In this document: positions 46,823 to 58,046 of the stretch, one piece after another
Layout of the letters: the number at the start of each line of letters is the position of its first letter
Numbering within the stretch: position 1 is the stretch's first letter
NCBI RefSeq assembly: GCF_019469205.1
Contig: NZ_CP048265.1
Span: 1,798,001 to 1,862,000 of the forward strand
Length of the DNA: 64,000 bases
Reading direction: 5' to 3'
Source: Gilliamella sp. ESL0405
Lineage (GTDB): Bacteria; Pseudomonadota; Gammaproteobacteria; Enterobacterales; Orbaceae
Translations under genes and position numbers: made by a program
The notes under the pieces: model-generated
Seen by the model: the letters and a program-made list of their open reading frames with translations, nothing else
Told to the model about the DNA's origin: nothing
Database searches by the model: none

Positions 46823-47151
46823 TTTTTGAACTTATTTTGACTTTCGAAATAACTTAAAAATCTCAACGATACAACAATTTGCCTTAAATCAAAATACCAT
46901 GGTTTATACAAAAATTTTATAAAAAACTTCACCCTAACATGAAAAATTTGTCATTAATTTCTTGCTTTCGATTATAAATTATGCGGTAATAGTAATGGGC
47001 GAACAACACAAAGCATTATTATGAAAACGATTAACTACTGTAATTTACATTTTGTACATTATTTTAGGTAAGAATTTGACTATTAATCTTGTGTTACAGC
47101 CTACACGAGCCGAAAAGGCAAATTATTAATTATTGTTAGGATGTCTAGTAA
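46823..47151 (+). other. Leader region of the cold-shock gene
   Basis: There is no gene here. The DNA is AT-rich, and the last 130 bases probably form the cold-shock mRNA leader; long structured leaders are usual for csp genes. A TTGCTT about 20 bases before a TATGCGGTAATAG stretch (46961-46990) may be the promoter, but the match is poor. Confidence 0.3.
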
Positions 47152-47361
47152 ATGAATAAGAAAACAGGCCAAGTAAAATGGTTTAACGAAAGTAAAGGTT
47201 TCGGTTTTATTACCCCAGCCGATGGTAGCAAAGACGTATTTGTTCACTTCTCAGCTATCTCTGGCGATGGATTTAAAACCTTAGCCGAAGGACAACAAGT
47301 CGAATTTGCGATCCAAGATAGCCCTCGAGGACCAGCAGCGGCTGAAGTTGTTGTTATCTAA
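47152..47361 (+). CDS. cspE: CspE-like cold-shock/RNA chaperone protein
   Basis: A 69-residue single cold-shock domain with RNP1 KGFGFI and RNP2 VFVHF, and the usual N-terminal GQVKWFNES. It binds single-stranded nucleic acid and melts mRNA structure. Cold-inducible (CspA) and constitutive (CspC/CspE) forms cannot be told apart safely; the length and [10 protein letters not shown] start are closest to CspE/CspC. A strong terminator follows. Confidence 0.9.
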   Translation: MNKKTGQVKWFNESKGFGFITPADGSKDVFVHFSAISGDGFKTLAEGQQVEFAIQDSPRGPAAAEVVVI

Positions 47362-47381
47362 TTAGTATTAATATACTAAGC

Positions 47382-47417
47382 AAAAAACGTCCATTTTACT
47401 CAAATGGACGTTTTTTT
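47382..47417 (+). terminator. Terminator of the cold-shock gene
   Basis: AAACGTCCATTT and AAATGGACGTTT pair around TACTC and are followed by a T-run. This is a strong intrinsic terminator 20 bases after the stop. Confidence 0.9.
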
Positions 47418-47447
47418 ATGCCGATAAATTACTTATTTATCAGAAAT

Positions 47448-47478
47448 AAAAAAAGCGACCATAAAGGTCACTTTTTTT
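47448..47478 (-). terminator. Terminator of gapA
   Basis: Read leftward, AGTGACC and GGTCGCT pair around TTTAT (one G-T pair) and are followed by TTTTTTTATTTC. It lies 22 bases beyond the gapA stop; the flanking A/T runs also make it usable from the other side. Confidence 0.8.
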
Positions 47479-47499
47479 AATAATCTAAATTACTGTTAA

Positions 47500-49058
<1,559 letters not shown>

Positions 49059-49088
49059 CAATCCCATAAGCTTCAATTTATGGGATTG
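49059..49088 (-). terminator. Hairpin after the TPR-like lipoprotein gene
   Basis: CAATCCCATAA and TTATGGGATTG form a perfect 11-bp stem 27 bases beyond the lipoprotein stop. The following bases are TTGATTGTTG, so the T-run is weak. Confidence 0.5.
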
Positions 49089-49114
49089 TATTTAAAATAA
49101 TTGTTGTGAAGTGA

Positions 49115-50500
49115 TTATATCGAAGAAAGTCTGTCAACAAATCGACTTAAAAACTGTCTAATATCCGCACCTTGTTCACTCTCTGCTTCGTATTTTAATG
49201 TTGATTTAGATTTCGATTCACCCTCAGAGGAGTTACGATATTTGCTTGGCACATTTCCCGAATAGATATAATCGGTTTTTGTAGAAATTGCCTCACTACT
49301 AAATCGACTGGAATAATTTATATCACCACTTATATCAACTCGAGTGGTTATAGAATATTTTTTAGCATAGGTTATGGTCTTTAAATTGAAATGTTGCTCT
49401 TTATAAACCGGCACTTTAACCTTATTACCTTTATCATCGGTTTTTTCGGTCATTCGCTCTACGTACCTTTCTGTTTTAGCTTCATTGGTTTCATACGGTT
49501 TCATATGAATATAGTCAGATGTGGCATTAATATCTATGATGACATTAGCTTGAGAACTACGATCAACAAAGTATATATAATCCTCTTTAAAAACTTGTTT
49601 TACCCAATAAAGATAGTCGGAATCTTTAACATACACATTAACACGTCCCTGTAATTTACAACGACTCGCTCTAGCACTGGCATCACGATATTGGCCAAAA
49701 TGTTGATACGCTAAATTGGCAGCCTCATAATTTTTAGCCGCTTCACGATAAGTCTCTCGTTTATAGGCTGTTTTTTCCAGTAGCGACGCTCTTTCATAGT
49801 ACTCTTTTGCTAGCGCAGTAACATGTTTTCTTTTATTATCCTCATAGAGTTTATAACTATCTTTATATTCGCCTAATGGCTTATAAACCTCCCAAGCTTT
49901 AAGATATTCTAAGGATGCTTCATTATAATTTCCTTGTTGCGAAAACGTTTTACCTAAATCATAGTGATGTTTTGCTTCAATATCTAATTGTTGCTTTTTA
50001 GCATTTTTATATAAAGTAAAAATATCTTTGTATTTATACCGTTCTGACCCTTTTAAATATAGGTTAGCTTTTATTTTGTAACTGTCACTATCGGTACCTT
50101 TTATCGAATTACCATAATCGTAATACTCTTTAGCGATAAGTTGATCTAATTTACTCGCTGCATATTTATCGTTAAAGAAAGCGACGGTTTGACTATAAAA
50201 TCGATTAACTAACAATAAATTAATTTTTCTTAAAGATTCATAACTATCAATACGTGCTTGATAATCGGTACTCACACTACTATTAATGATTGTTTCGTAA
50301 TGTGCCATTACATTACTGACCAAAACGCGTAACTTTTCGGCACTTTCATCATTAAATTTTGCTTCACCTTTTTCATTAATGTTCGATGTTAATAAACTAA
50401 TACTTTCTACATATTGCCCTTGTTGGTAAGCTTTATCAGCCGTACGAACATGACAAGCGTTTAAACAAAATACTAACAAAATCGCTAAAACTATCCGCAT
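49115..50500 (-). CDS. Lipoprotein with tetratricopeptide-like repeats
   Basis: A 461-residue predicted lipoprotein: signal LAILLVFCLNAC with the lipidated cysteine in LNAC. The N-terminal two thirds are helical with repeated YYDYG/YYERA and Y-x-x-A/S-x-x-Y pairs (HHYDLGKTFSQQGNYNEASLEYLKAWEVYKPLGEYKDSYKLY, EYYERASLLEKTAYKRETYREAAKNYEAA), resembling TPR-type repeats. The last ~170 residues form a beta-rich domain (GRVNVYVKDSDYLYWVKQVF, NVIIDINATSDYIHM). The ATG used has AAAGGA six bases away; a TTG extension of five codons is unlikely. No named family was recognised. It probably sits on a membrane as a scaffold. Confidence 0.75.
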   Translation of the reverse strand: MRIVLAILLVFCLNACHVRTADKAYQQGQYVESISLLTSNINEKGEAKFNDESAEKLRVLVSNVMAHYETIINSSVSTDYQARIDSYESLRKINLLLVNRFYSQTVAFFNDKYAASKLDQLIAKEYYDYGNSIKGTDSDSYKIKANLYLKGSERYKYKDIFTLYKNAKKQQLDIEAKHHYDLGKTFSQQGNYNEASLEYLKAWEVYKPLGEYKDSYKLYEDNKRKHVTALAKEYYERASLLEKTAYKRETYREAAKNYEAANLAYQHFGQYRDASARASRCKLQGRVNVYVKDSDYLYWVKQVFKEDYIYFVDRSSQANVIIDINATSDYIHMKPYETNEAKTERYVERMTEKTDDKGNKVKVPVYKEQHFNLKTITYAKKYSITTRVDISGDINYSSRFSSEAISTKTDYIYSGNVPSKYRNSSEGESKSKSTLKYEAESEQGADIRQFLSRFVDRLSSI

Positions 50501-50515
50501 ATTAATTCCTTTCAA

Positions 50516-50921
50516 ATTTAATTAATTATCAATCAAACATTTAGACTAGAAATCGTTTGATTGAGCGATTGTATGAAATCACACCCCGTTGTTTTTTTCA
50601 TTTAATGCTAAATTTTTAAAGTGGAATTATGGATTAGGGGGATATGTGGTTTCGTATTATTTTGGGTGAAGGAAGATCAGATTTTTTGATAGATGAAACA
50701 ATATGTTGTATTGTTAGTATTATTTTTAGGCGTTGGTGAAATGGGTTAAAAAAATTGGTTAGGAAGGTTTGGGGGAAGTTATTGATGGGTTTGTTTGTTT
50801 TTTCATTGATTATTAATGATTTTTTAAAAAATAATAAGATTTGTTATACATTCAGTTACACTAATACGATATAATTTATATTGTAATTTTCTTAATTCAT
50901 ATATCAACTATTTTAGTTAAA
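50516..50921. other. AT-rich region without recognised genes
   Basis: There is no supported ORF. A G-rich stretch (about 50630-50790, many GGG and TTTG runs) stands out from the local composition. It may be the left edge of the accessory patch that continues to 53283. Confidence 0.3.
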
Positions 50922-51194
50922 TCAAACCAAGATGTAATACGTAATGAGGGCGAATACACAATACCAATAGAAGAAAAACTTGATTTTTTTATTTACAAAG
51001 GAATCGCCACTTTTAATCTGTATTCCAACTAACATACCAGTAGCAGTTCTTTCTAGAGTAACTAACTCTAGTTGTCCATCAACACCAACATCTGTAGAAG
51101 ATGTTTCTCTAAAAATTATTCCTCCTGAAGAAAAAATATATCATACATAATGGACACCTGCTCTACTAACCAGTTCACTTTTAGGAGCTTTCAT
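50922..51194 (-). pseudogene. Decayed DUF4365-domain gene
   Basis: Read leftward from ATG: MKAPKSELVSRAGVHYV, then a TGA stop, then YIFSSGGIIFRE, SSTDVGVDGQLELVTLE and GMLVGIQIKSGDSFVNKK. The pattern (YIFS-x-G-x-IFRE, D-x-G-x-D-x-Q-x-E, G-x-x-I-Q-x-K-S-G) is that of DUF4365, a restriction-nuclease-like domain. After a run of seven A/T at 50984-50990 the frame appears shifted: dropping one base restores SSFSSIGIVYSPSLRITSWFDL before a stop. With an early nonsense codon, a frameshift and a short length it is a relic. It lies 69 bases downstream of the DUF3644 gene on the same strand. Confidence 0.65.
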
Positions 51195-51263
51195 CTCAAT
51201 TAATCTCCAACACTTGAATATTTAAATATTATTATTTTAATTAAAATTTTCATTCAAGTTCTC

Positions 51264-52475
51264 TTATATACTATTTTTTTTAGATTTATAGGCATTTAAA
51301 GAATATTCCAACCATTCATTGTGCTCTTTGATATTCTTTACAACCCATATAATAAATTCATCTGAATAACGATGTTTATCAGTATAGTTATGTAATTGAG
51401 AATTATTATTCTGTTTTATTTTATGTTTGTAACAGATAGCTTGAAACGAATAAGTATTAATCAAAGGTGTTCCAAGAGATTCATTAATTTTTTTTATTGC
51501 CAATTTTGTTGTATAAGGATGAGTAGTATGAAGATTTTTTGCTTCTCTGATGATAATCGCCTGCTGTCCACTATTACCAACACTTAACGTAAGATCGGCA
51601 TCAAAAGGTTTCTTAGTTAAAACTAATTTATAATCAATTGGTATAGAATATCGTTCAGAATCTATAATCTTTAATGAGTCTTTAAACTCTTTAATAAAGT
51701 TATAAACTTGAGATGCAGTTGTATCACCGTAAGACTCTTTGATTATTCCAATCTCAGGTTCAGGCCCATCTATAACTAAACTTAGCATACCAACACTTTG
51801 TCCAGCTAGAGGAGAAATACCTATTCGATTATGATATCTATCTTGATAGTTTAGTACTGTAGCTTGAAATAACCTGGAAAGATGCGATTGTAGTTCAGGT
51901 AACAATAAATGAATAGCTTTATCTCTTAACTTAATTAATTCTTTAATATTAAGCTTTACTGGATCAGTATCTTGGAAACATAAAGAAAGAGTATCAGTAA
52001 TCGTAATACTTTTTCCATCTTCATAATATATCTTCTTTTCACCATAAGTATCTAAAATTTCAGCTTTTAAAAAAAGTTCCCAAGAATTAATCATCATGAT
52101 AACAAAAGCTTCAACTCTATTATTTAAACTTGGCCGATTATATATTTCAAGAGCCAAAATAAAAGCATCTAAACTTCTTTTTATCAATTTTTGAAACATC
52201 TTTTTATTCTGGCTTAACTGACTTGCGGAGGTACTTTGTGACATAAGTTGAAGGAAATCATCATTAGATATTCCAGATAATCCTACTGAAAACCAACCAC
52301 CTTCAGCAGATCTATGAATATACTTACCTTTTAATTTCTCACTAACATATTTAGATACACTATTGTACTTATAACCAGTAGCATTGACTGCTTCTTGAAA
52401 TGTAAAAATTCTACTTTTTACTTCTTGTTCTCTGAAAAAATTTAACAATAAGATTCTTTTATCCTTTTTAACCAT
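51264..52475 (-). CDS. DUF3644 HEPN-like protein, putative defence gene
   Basis: A 403-residue protein. Residues ~1-70 look like a winged-helix domain (FTFQEAVNATGYKYNSVSKYVSEKLKGKYIHR). Residues ~90-200 match DUF3644 (LIKRSLDAFILALEIYNRP, EAFVIMMINSWELFLKAEIL, EDGKSITITDTL, KLRDKAIHLLLPEL). RDKAIH is an R-x4-H motif, the signature of HEPN ribonucleases. The rest is unassigned. AGAGG lies 8 bases before the ATG. HEPN proteins of this kind are frequent in phage-defence islands and toxins, and the adjoining DUF4365 relic fits such an origin. The RNase role is inferred from the motif; the effect on phage or on the host is unknown. Confidence 0.75.
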   Translation of the reverse strand: MVKKDKRILLLNFFREQEVKSRIFTFQEAVNATGYKYNSVSKYVSEKLKGKYIHRSAEGGWFSVGLSGISNDDFLQLMSQSTSASQLSQNKKMFQKLIKRSLDAFILALEIYNRPSLNNRVEAFVIMMINSWELFLKAEILDTYGEKKIYYEDGKSITITDTLSLCFQDTDPVKLNIKELIKLRDKAIHLLLPELQSHLSRLFQATVLNYQDRYHNRIGISPLAGQSVGMLSLVIDGPEPEIGIIKESYGDTTASQVYNFIKEFKDSLKIIDSERYSIPIDYKLVLTKKPFDADLTLSVGNSGQQAIIIREAKNLHTTHPYTTKLAIKKINESLGTPLINTYSFQAICYKHKIKQNNNSQLHNYTDKHRYSDEFIIWVVKNIKEHNEWLEYSLNAYKSKKNSI

Positions 52476-52597
52476 TTATCTAACCTCTTAATTTTAAGTA
52501 CCTCTAAATCAATTAATAATTAGAAGAAACTATAAATTAACATATGATTAACAATCTATTAATTACTAAAAAACAAGCAATTACAAAAAGTGATTTC

Positions 52598-52632
52598 ATT
52601 CTGATAATATCCTGTTCCGATATTATCAGAAT
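52598..52632. promoter_or_regulatory. Perfect 14-bp inverted repeat upstream of DUF3644
   Basis: ATTCTGATAATATC and GATATTATCAGAAT form a perfect 14-bp stem around CTGTTCC, 123 bases upstream of the DUF3644 start. No T-run follows. It could be an operator or a structured RNA. The rest of 52476-53007 shows no convincing gene; a 79-codon ORF that spans the repeat is not supported. Confidence 0.45.
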
Positions 52633-53007
52633 ACCATATCAATTATTTTCTATTAATAATAATTTTCTTGCAGATCGCATCCAATTTTCCATGTTCCATT
52701 ATTGCCCCCTTAAAATGCCTTATATTTTATTTTTTTCTTGTTTCCAAAGCGCTTTACCAGTAAATAAACAAATTCTATTTTAAGCCTTTACAAGTATTGT
52801 GTTCAGCATACCCTTTTTCGATTTTTCCTAGCGTTGAAAAATTTTCCATTTACCTTAAAAATGATGAAAAATTTATACTTAAGTAGCTGGATTCTAATAC
52901 TTAATAAATACATAATCGTTCAAATTGGTTTGATATTCTTTCATTCATAAATAAATTAGATAACTTAAGTTCACTACTTCCTTTAAGTTTAATTCGAGCT
53001 TCAAGCT

Positions 53008-53283
53008 TTATAAGTTTATGTTCATCTGGGTAAAATTAATGGGTTCTACATTATTCCCTTCAAAATAAGTTTTTGCATAAACAGCCACTTGCACTGTTGA
53101 TTTATAACTACCTAAACTGACACAAGTAAAACCATGGCTTTCTTCACTATAATTAAGGTCATCTTTTGTAGCACCCTCTAAAACAAAATAATAATTGAAT
53201 GTATTTGAACTTTTATAACACAGTTCAAACACTCTCTTTAAATTGTGCATTAATACGCAAACGAATAAAATTTTACCATTCAC
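53008..53283 (-). CDS. Hypothetical short ORF, possible remnant
   Basis: A 91-residue ORF (VFELCYKSSNTFNYYFVLEG, YSEESHGFTCVSLGSYKSTVQVAVYAKTYFEGN). It has balanced, protein-like composition with alternating beta-type residues, but no good ribosome site was seen and no family was recognised. The start is uncertain and it may be the C-terminal part of a broken gene. It lies in the accessory patch before mutS. Confidence 0.3.
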   Translation of the reverse strand: MNGKILFVCVLMHNLKRVFELCYKSSNTFNYYFVLEGATKDDLNYSEESHGFTCVSLGSYKSTVQVAVYAKTYFEGNNVEPINFTQMNINL

Positions 53284-53527
53284 TCCACATTCAATTTCTA
53301 CTATAGCTTGCTACTTCAAAACCCTTTAAATCCCAGCTACCACAAATTAGCCTCTATTGAATAACAATAATCTGTTATAATAATCTGATTACTATATAAT
53401 TTATTGAATGATAGCGCTTAAGTGGCTTTTGGTTATTGTTATTACTAGAAGTAAGCGTAATTACACTATTGTTAATCAGATAATTATCTTTATTTAATTC
53501 ATTGAAAATAAAAGTTGAAATATCACC

Positions 53528-56086
53528 ATGATCGATCAAGAAAATTTAACCGACCACACGCCAATGATGCGGCAATACCTTAGACTGAAAGCGGAAAATC
53601 CTGATATTTTGCTGTTTTATCGAATGGGTGATTTTTATGAGATGTTTTATGATGATGCTAAGCGTGCTTCGCAGTTGTTAGATATCTCGTTGACTAAACG
53701 TGGTTCGTCCAATGGTCAGCCTATTCCTATGGCGGGTGTTCCTTATCATGCGGTTGAAAGTTATCTTGCTAAACTTATTTCACTCGGCGAATCGGTTGCC
53801 ATTTGTGAGCAAATTGGTGATCCGGCGACGTCGAAAGGTCCGGTTGAACGCAAAATTGTGCGTATTGTTACGCCAGGCACCGTTAGTGATGAATTGCTTC
53901 TTGAAGATCGTAAAGATAATCTGCTGGCTGCCATTTGGCAAAAACAAGCGCATTACGGTTATGCCACGCTGGATATTAGTTCGGGACGATTTTTTATTTT
54001 TGAATGCGATAATCTTGAAGCGATGCAAGCGGAGTTACAGCGCACAAGTCCGGTTGAGTTACTTTATCCGGAAGATTTCGCCACCATGTCTTTAATTGAA
54101 AATCGAACGGGGTTAAGGCGTCGTCCGATTTGGGACTTTGATCTTGAGACCGCTAAACAGCAACTCAATTTGCAGTTTGGTACAAATGATTTGATCGGTT
54201 TTGGCGTTAATGATTGTTGTTATGCCCTTTGTGCGGCGGGTTGTTTACTTCAATATGTTAAAGATACCCAACGCACTGCCCTGCCGCATATTCGTTCTAT
54301 TATTAAAGAGTCTGCCCTTGATTTTGTGGTGCTTGATGCTGCAACGCGTCGTAATCTTGAAATCACCGAAAATCTTTCCGGTGGTACCCAACATACTGTT
54401 GCCGACATTCTGGATAAAACCCAAACGCCAATGGGTAGCCGGATGCTTAAGCGTTGGCTTCATTCGCCTATTCGTAATGTCACGATTTTAGAAAATCGCC
54501 AAACTGCAATTAGTCAATTGCAAGATGATTTTGATCAGATTCAACCGGTATTGAAGCAAATTGGCGATCTTGAACGTATTTTAGCTAGACTGGCTTTGCG
54601 CACTGCTCGCCCTCGTGACTTTGCCCGCTTGCGAGATGCTTACAATCTTTTGCCAGAATTACAAACATTGCTGTCTCATCATAGCTCACCTTATGTTGTT
54701 GCTTTGCGCGCCAAAATTAATCAGTTTGATCAAATTGCCGATTTGTTAAATCGAGCAGTTGTCGATGCACCGCCGGTTATTATTCGTGACGGTGGTGTGA
54801 TTGCCAGTGGTTACAGTGCAGAGCTCGACGAGTTACGAGCGCTTGCTGACGGGGCAACTAACTATCTTGAACAATTAGAGATTCGAGAACGTGAAACGCT
54901 AGGCATTGATACCCTAAAAGTAGGATTTAATGCGGTGCATGGTTACTATATCCAAATTAGTCGAGGACAAAGCCACTTAGCGCCGATCCATTATACTCGC
55001 CGGCAAACACTGAAAAATGTTGAGCGCTATATTATTCCTGAACTCAAAGAGTATGAAGATAAAGTATTAACCTCAAAAGGGCGTGCCTTAGCGCTGGAAA
55101 AACAGCTTTATGAACAGCTTTTTGATCAGTTAATGCCCGATCTTGCCAATATGCAAATGAGCGCCGATGCGTTGGCCGAACTCGATGTGCTAACCAATTT
55201 AGCGGAAAGAGCGTTAACACTCAATTATCATCGTCCAACGATTTCGGATAAAACCGGAATTGAGATCAATCAGGGTCGCCATGTAGTTATTGAGCAGGTG
55301 ATACAAAATCCTTTTATTGCTAACTCACTAACGCTGTCACCCGATAGAAGACTGTTAATTATTACTGGTCCGAATATGGGCGGTAAAAGTACCTATATGC
55401 GACAAGCGGCATTAATTGTGCTGCTCACTTATATTGGTAGTTTTGTGCCGGCATCAAAAGCAGTTATCGGGCCAGTGGATCGAATTTTTACCCGTATTGG
55501 AGCGTCAGATGATTTAGCCTCCGGACGTTCAACGTTTATGGTTGAAATGACCGAAACCGCCAATATTATGCACAACGCAACTCAGCAGAGTTTAGTGTTA
55601 ATGGATGAGATTGGACGAGGCACATCGACCTATGATGGTCTGTCATTAGCTTGGGCATGTGCTGAAAATCTGGCTAACGAAATCAAAGCCATGACGCTAT
55701 TTGCCACCCACTACTTTGAGTTAACCCAACTGCCGGAACATATGCAAGGCGTGTACAATATCCATTTTGATGCCATTGAACACGACAATACCGTCGCTTT
55801 TATTCACGAAGTGTCCGAAGGCGCTGCCAGTAAAAGTTTTGGTCTTGCGGTTGCCGGATTAGCCGGCGTGCCTAAAGTGATATTAAAACGAGCCAAGCAG
55901 AAGTTGAAAGAGTTAGAAATGATTTCCAAACAGACGGCGCATAGTCATGTTGATCAATCTCAACTCTCTTTTGTCACCGAACCGGAATCATCAGAAGTTG
56001 AACTAGCGCTGGCAAAAATCGACCCGGATGCGTTGTCCCCTAAACAAGCCTTAGAGATTTTATATCAACTTAAAAAGTTACTTTAA
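53528..56086 (+). CDS. mutS: DNA mismatch repair protein MutS
   Basis: An 852-residue complete MutS. The mismatch-wedging Phe-X-Glu is F36-Y37-E38 in GDFYEMF. The ATPase has [13 protein letters not shown] (Walker A, ~residue 615), the signature [22 protein letters not shown] (Walker B) and FATHYFEL. The C terminus has the tetramerisation-type end ([17 protein letters not shown]). No truncation is visible. It recognises mismatches and recruits MutL and UvrD (27638). Confidence 0.97.
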   Translation: MIDQENLTDHTPMMRQYLRLKAENPDILLFYRMGDFYEMFYDDAKRASQLLDISLTKRGSSNGQPIPMAGVPYHAVESYLAKLISLGESVAICEQIGDPATSKGPVERKIVRIVTPGTVSDELLLEDRKDNLLAAIWQKQAHYGYATLDISSGRFFIFECDNLEAMQAELQRTSPVELLYPEDFATMSLIENRTGLRRRPIWDFDLETAKQQLNLQFGTNDLIGFGVNDCCYALCAAGCLLQYVKDTQRTALPHIRSIIKESALDFVVLDAATRRNLEITENLSGGTQHTVADILDKTQTPMGSRMLKRWLHSPIRNVTILENRQTAISQLQDDFDQIQPVLKQIGDLERILARLALRTARPRDFARLRDAYNLLPELQTLLSHHSSPYVVALRAKINQFDQIADLLNRAVVDAPPVIIRDGGVIASGYSAELDELRALADGATNYLEQLEIRERETLGIDTLKVGFNAVHGYYIQISRGQSHLAPIHYTRRQTLKNVERYIIPELKEYEDKVLTSKGRALALEKQLYEQLFDQLMPDLANMQMSADALAELDVLTNLAERALTLNYHRPTISDKTGIEINQGRHVVIEQVIQNPFIANSLTLSPDRRLLIITGPNMGGKSTYMRQAALIVLLTYIGSFVPASKAVIGPVDRIFTRIGASDDLASGRSTFMVEMTETANIMHNATQQSLVLMDEIGRGTSTYDGLSLAWACAENLANEIKAMTLFATHYFELTQLPEHMQGVYNIHFDAIEHDNTVAFIHEVSEGAASKSFGLAVAGLAGVPKVILKRAKQKLKELEMISKQTAHSHVDQSQLSFVTEPESSEVELALAKIDPDALSPKQALEILYQLKKLL

Positions 56087-56092
56087 ACACTT

Positions 56093-56180
56093 TACCTTGA
56101 TTAAACCTTTATCAAGGTAGAATGATTAAAACTAGCAGATTGCAAATAATTACCGCCTAATTAAGTTTAATTAGGCGGTT
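56093..56180. terminator. Two hairpins between mutS and dld
   Basis: TACCTTGAT/ATCAAGGTA (56093-56101 and 56111-56119) is followed by ACCGCCTAATT/AATTAGGCGGT (56152-56162 and 56169-56179). The second has TAATTTTA on the right and AT-rich DNA on the left. Together they can end both convergent genes. Confidence 0.6.
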
Positions 56181-56184
56181 AATT

Positions 56185-57879
56185 TTATTGCCAGTTTTTC
56201 TTTTTAGAGGTTTTACCTATACCCGGATTAAAGCTATTGGTAGGATCGAGCTGATGATAGAATTTTTTCAGATCATCATTTGCATGGTAAAGATGACCAA
56301 CGTTATGTTCAGCCGGATACTGCGCCCCTCGCTGATCGAGTATGGCTAACATCTCTTGTTCAACCTGATTGCAATCTGTGCCTTTTTTCGCTAGATAGTC
56401 TTGATGAAATACCGAACAGAAGAAATGACCATAATACAATTTATGGATAAAGTGTTGGCTGATACTCTCCGGCAGGGTTTCGAACCACTGTTTATCATTA
56501 CGGCGCAAAGCGATATCTAAGGCAACTAAATCTTCGACCGTTTTAGTATGCACATTTCGATAAATGGTTGCTGCACCGGCTGTGGCAAAACGGTGAAGCA
56601 TGGCAGCTTCGGCCTCTTTTTTATTACAGGTGAAATAACTACCGTTTCTGTTTTGGAAATATTGTTGTAAAAAAGCGGCGGCTTCAGCAATGCCGTTATC
56701 TGACATTTTTAATATCAAATGATGTTCATATTTATCACGATAAGCACGAATCGATTTCGGTAAATGATTAGGCAGAATTTTACAAACCGTCACAGCAAAG
56801 CGATCGGTAAAATTATTCGGAAAGAAAGGAATTTTACTGGTAATACGATCTACCCAATTTTTAAAAGCGTATAAACGAGGAATAGTATCGGTACCCAATT
56901 TTTGTATCGCCAGAAAAATATGTTTACCGTAGACAGCGGCAATATCAAAGGCATCACGATGAATATACTCGCCTGAAACCGGTAAATTTTCAAAATTGCC
57001 TAATATATGGCGTCGAATATCATCAAGTTCATTGGTGTCATTGGTGCCAATATAAAAGACGGCGGTATCGTCTTCTAGTGGGAAGGTATCTAATCGCACA
57101 GCGAAAACCATTAATCGGCCGGCACTACCAGAGGCTTCGTAATGACGAGCCGGATCAGCATTAAAACGAGCTGGAGTATCGGCATCAATTTGGCGCACAT
57201 GTTCTCGATAATTGTGATCATGCCCTGCGCCGGCATTATGTTCAATATCATCAGCGCTGTAGTTATGATTTTGCAGATTTTGTAAAATCGTTTCCGGATC
57301 ATCGCCCAATTTAATGCCTAAATGGTTGACCAAATGCAATTGGCCGTTTTCATCCAATTGAGCAAAGACAGCCATTTGCGTATAGGCCGGACCGTGCTGA
57401 ATTAAAGCGCCACCGGAGTTATTACACACGCCGCCCATTACCGAAGCACCAATACAGGATGAGCCAATAACAGAATGCGGACCACGATGATATTTTTTTA
57501 ATTCTTTTTCTAACCGGAACAAAGTACTACCGGGCAAGCACACCACTTGTTCACCGTTTTCAATTACTTGAATACCGTCCAAACGACGTGTACTGACAAT
57601 CACTATCGGTCTATCATAATCGTTTCCATCCGGGGTTGATCCACCGGTTAAACCGGTATTAGCTGATTGAGTGATAACAATAACATCGGCTTGAACACAA
57701 GCTTTTAAAACTTGCCATTGTTCAACTAGCGTTCCGGGCAACACCACGGCAATGGCATCGCCTTCACCAAAACGAATACCTTTGCGATAGGGTAAGGTGC
57801 GAGCGGGTTCGGTTAAGGTATGTTTTTCACCAACAATACGTTTTAACTGATCGATAAGGGCTGATGTATTTTGACTCAT
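56185..57879 (-). CDS. dld: Quinone-dependent D-lactate dehydrogenase
   Basis: A 564-residue flavoprotein that oxidises D-lactate to pyruvate and feeds electrons to quinone at the inner membrane. It has the FAD-binding PCMH domain (ITQSANTGLTGGSTP, RPIVIVSTRRLDGIQVIENGEQVVCLPGSTLF, SCIGASVMGGVCNNSGGALIQHGPAY) and the cap and membrane-binding domains of the E. coli Dld type (571 residues). The frame opens 10 codons earlier, but the ATG used has AAAGGA in front. It suggests use of D-lactate from neighbours or host diet. Confidence 0.95.
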   Translation of the reverse strand: MSQNTSALIDQLKRIVGEKHTLTEPARTLPYRKGIRFGEGDAIAVVLPGTLVEQWQVLKACVQADVIVITQSANTGLTGGSTPDGNDYDRPIVIVSTRRLDGIQVIENGEQVVCLPGSTLFRLEKELKKYHRGPHSVIGSSCIGASVMGGVCNNSGGALIQHGPAYTQMAVFAQLDENGQLHLVNHLGIKLGDDPETILQNLQNHNYSADDIEHNAGAGHDHNYREHVRQIDADTPARFNADPARHYEASGSAGRLMVFAVRLDTFPLEDDTAVFYIGTNDTNELDDIRRHILGNFENLPVSGEYIHRDAFDIAAVYGKHIFLAIQKLGTDTIPRLYAFKNWVDRITSKIPFFPNNFTDRFAVTVCKILPNHLPKSIRAYRDKYEHHLILKMSDNGIAEAAAFLQQYFQNRNGSYFTCNKKEAEAAMLHRFATAGAATIYRNVHTKTVEDLVALDIALRRNDKQWFETLPESISQHFIHKLYYGHFFCSVFHQDYLAKKGTDCNQVEQEMLAILDQRGAQYPAEHNVGHLYHANDDLKKFYHQLDPTNSFNPGIGKTSKKKNWQ

Positions 57880-58046
57880 TTTTTTTATCCTTTTAAGTTG
57901 CAATATCACATCAAATATAGTTGTCTATATTATAACCATTAATAATGAAAGCAAAGCTATTTTGTGCGTTAACAAGCATAATTTACACTTCATCAAATTT
58001 TAAAATTAATCATATAGTTAATCATTAAAATTAGTGTGGGATTATC

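Noticed and set aside
52544-52783. 79-codon rightward ORF beside the DUF3644 gene
   Set aside because: Spans a perfect inverted repeat, has no ribosome site and is AT-rich chance-like sequence.
53700-54095. 131-codon ORF inside mutS
   Set aside because: Out-of-frame overlap with conserved MutS motifs; composition typical of a shadow ORF.
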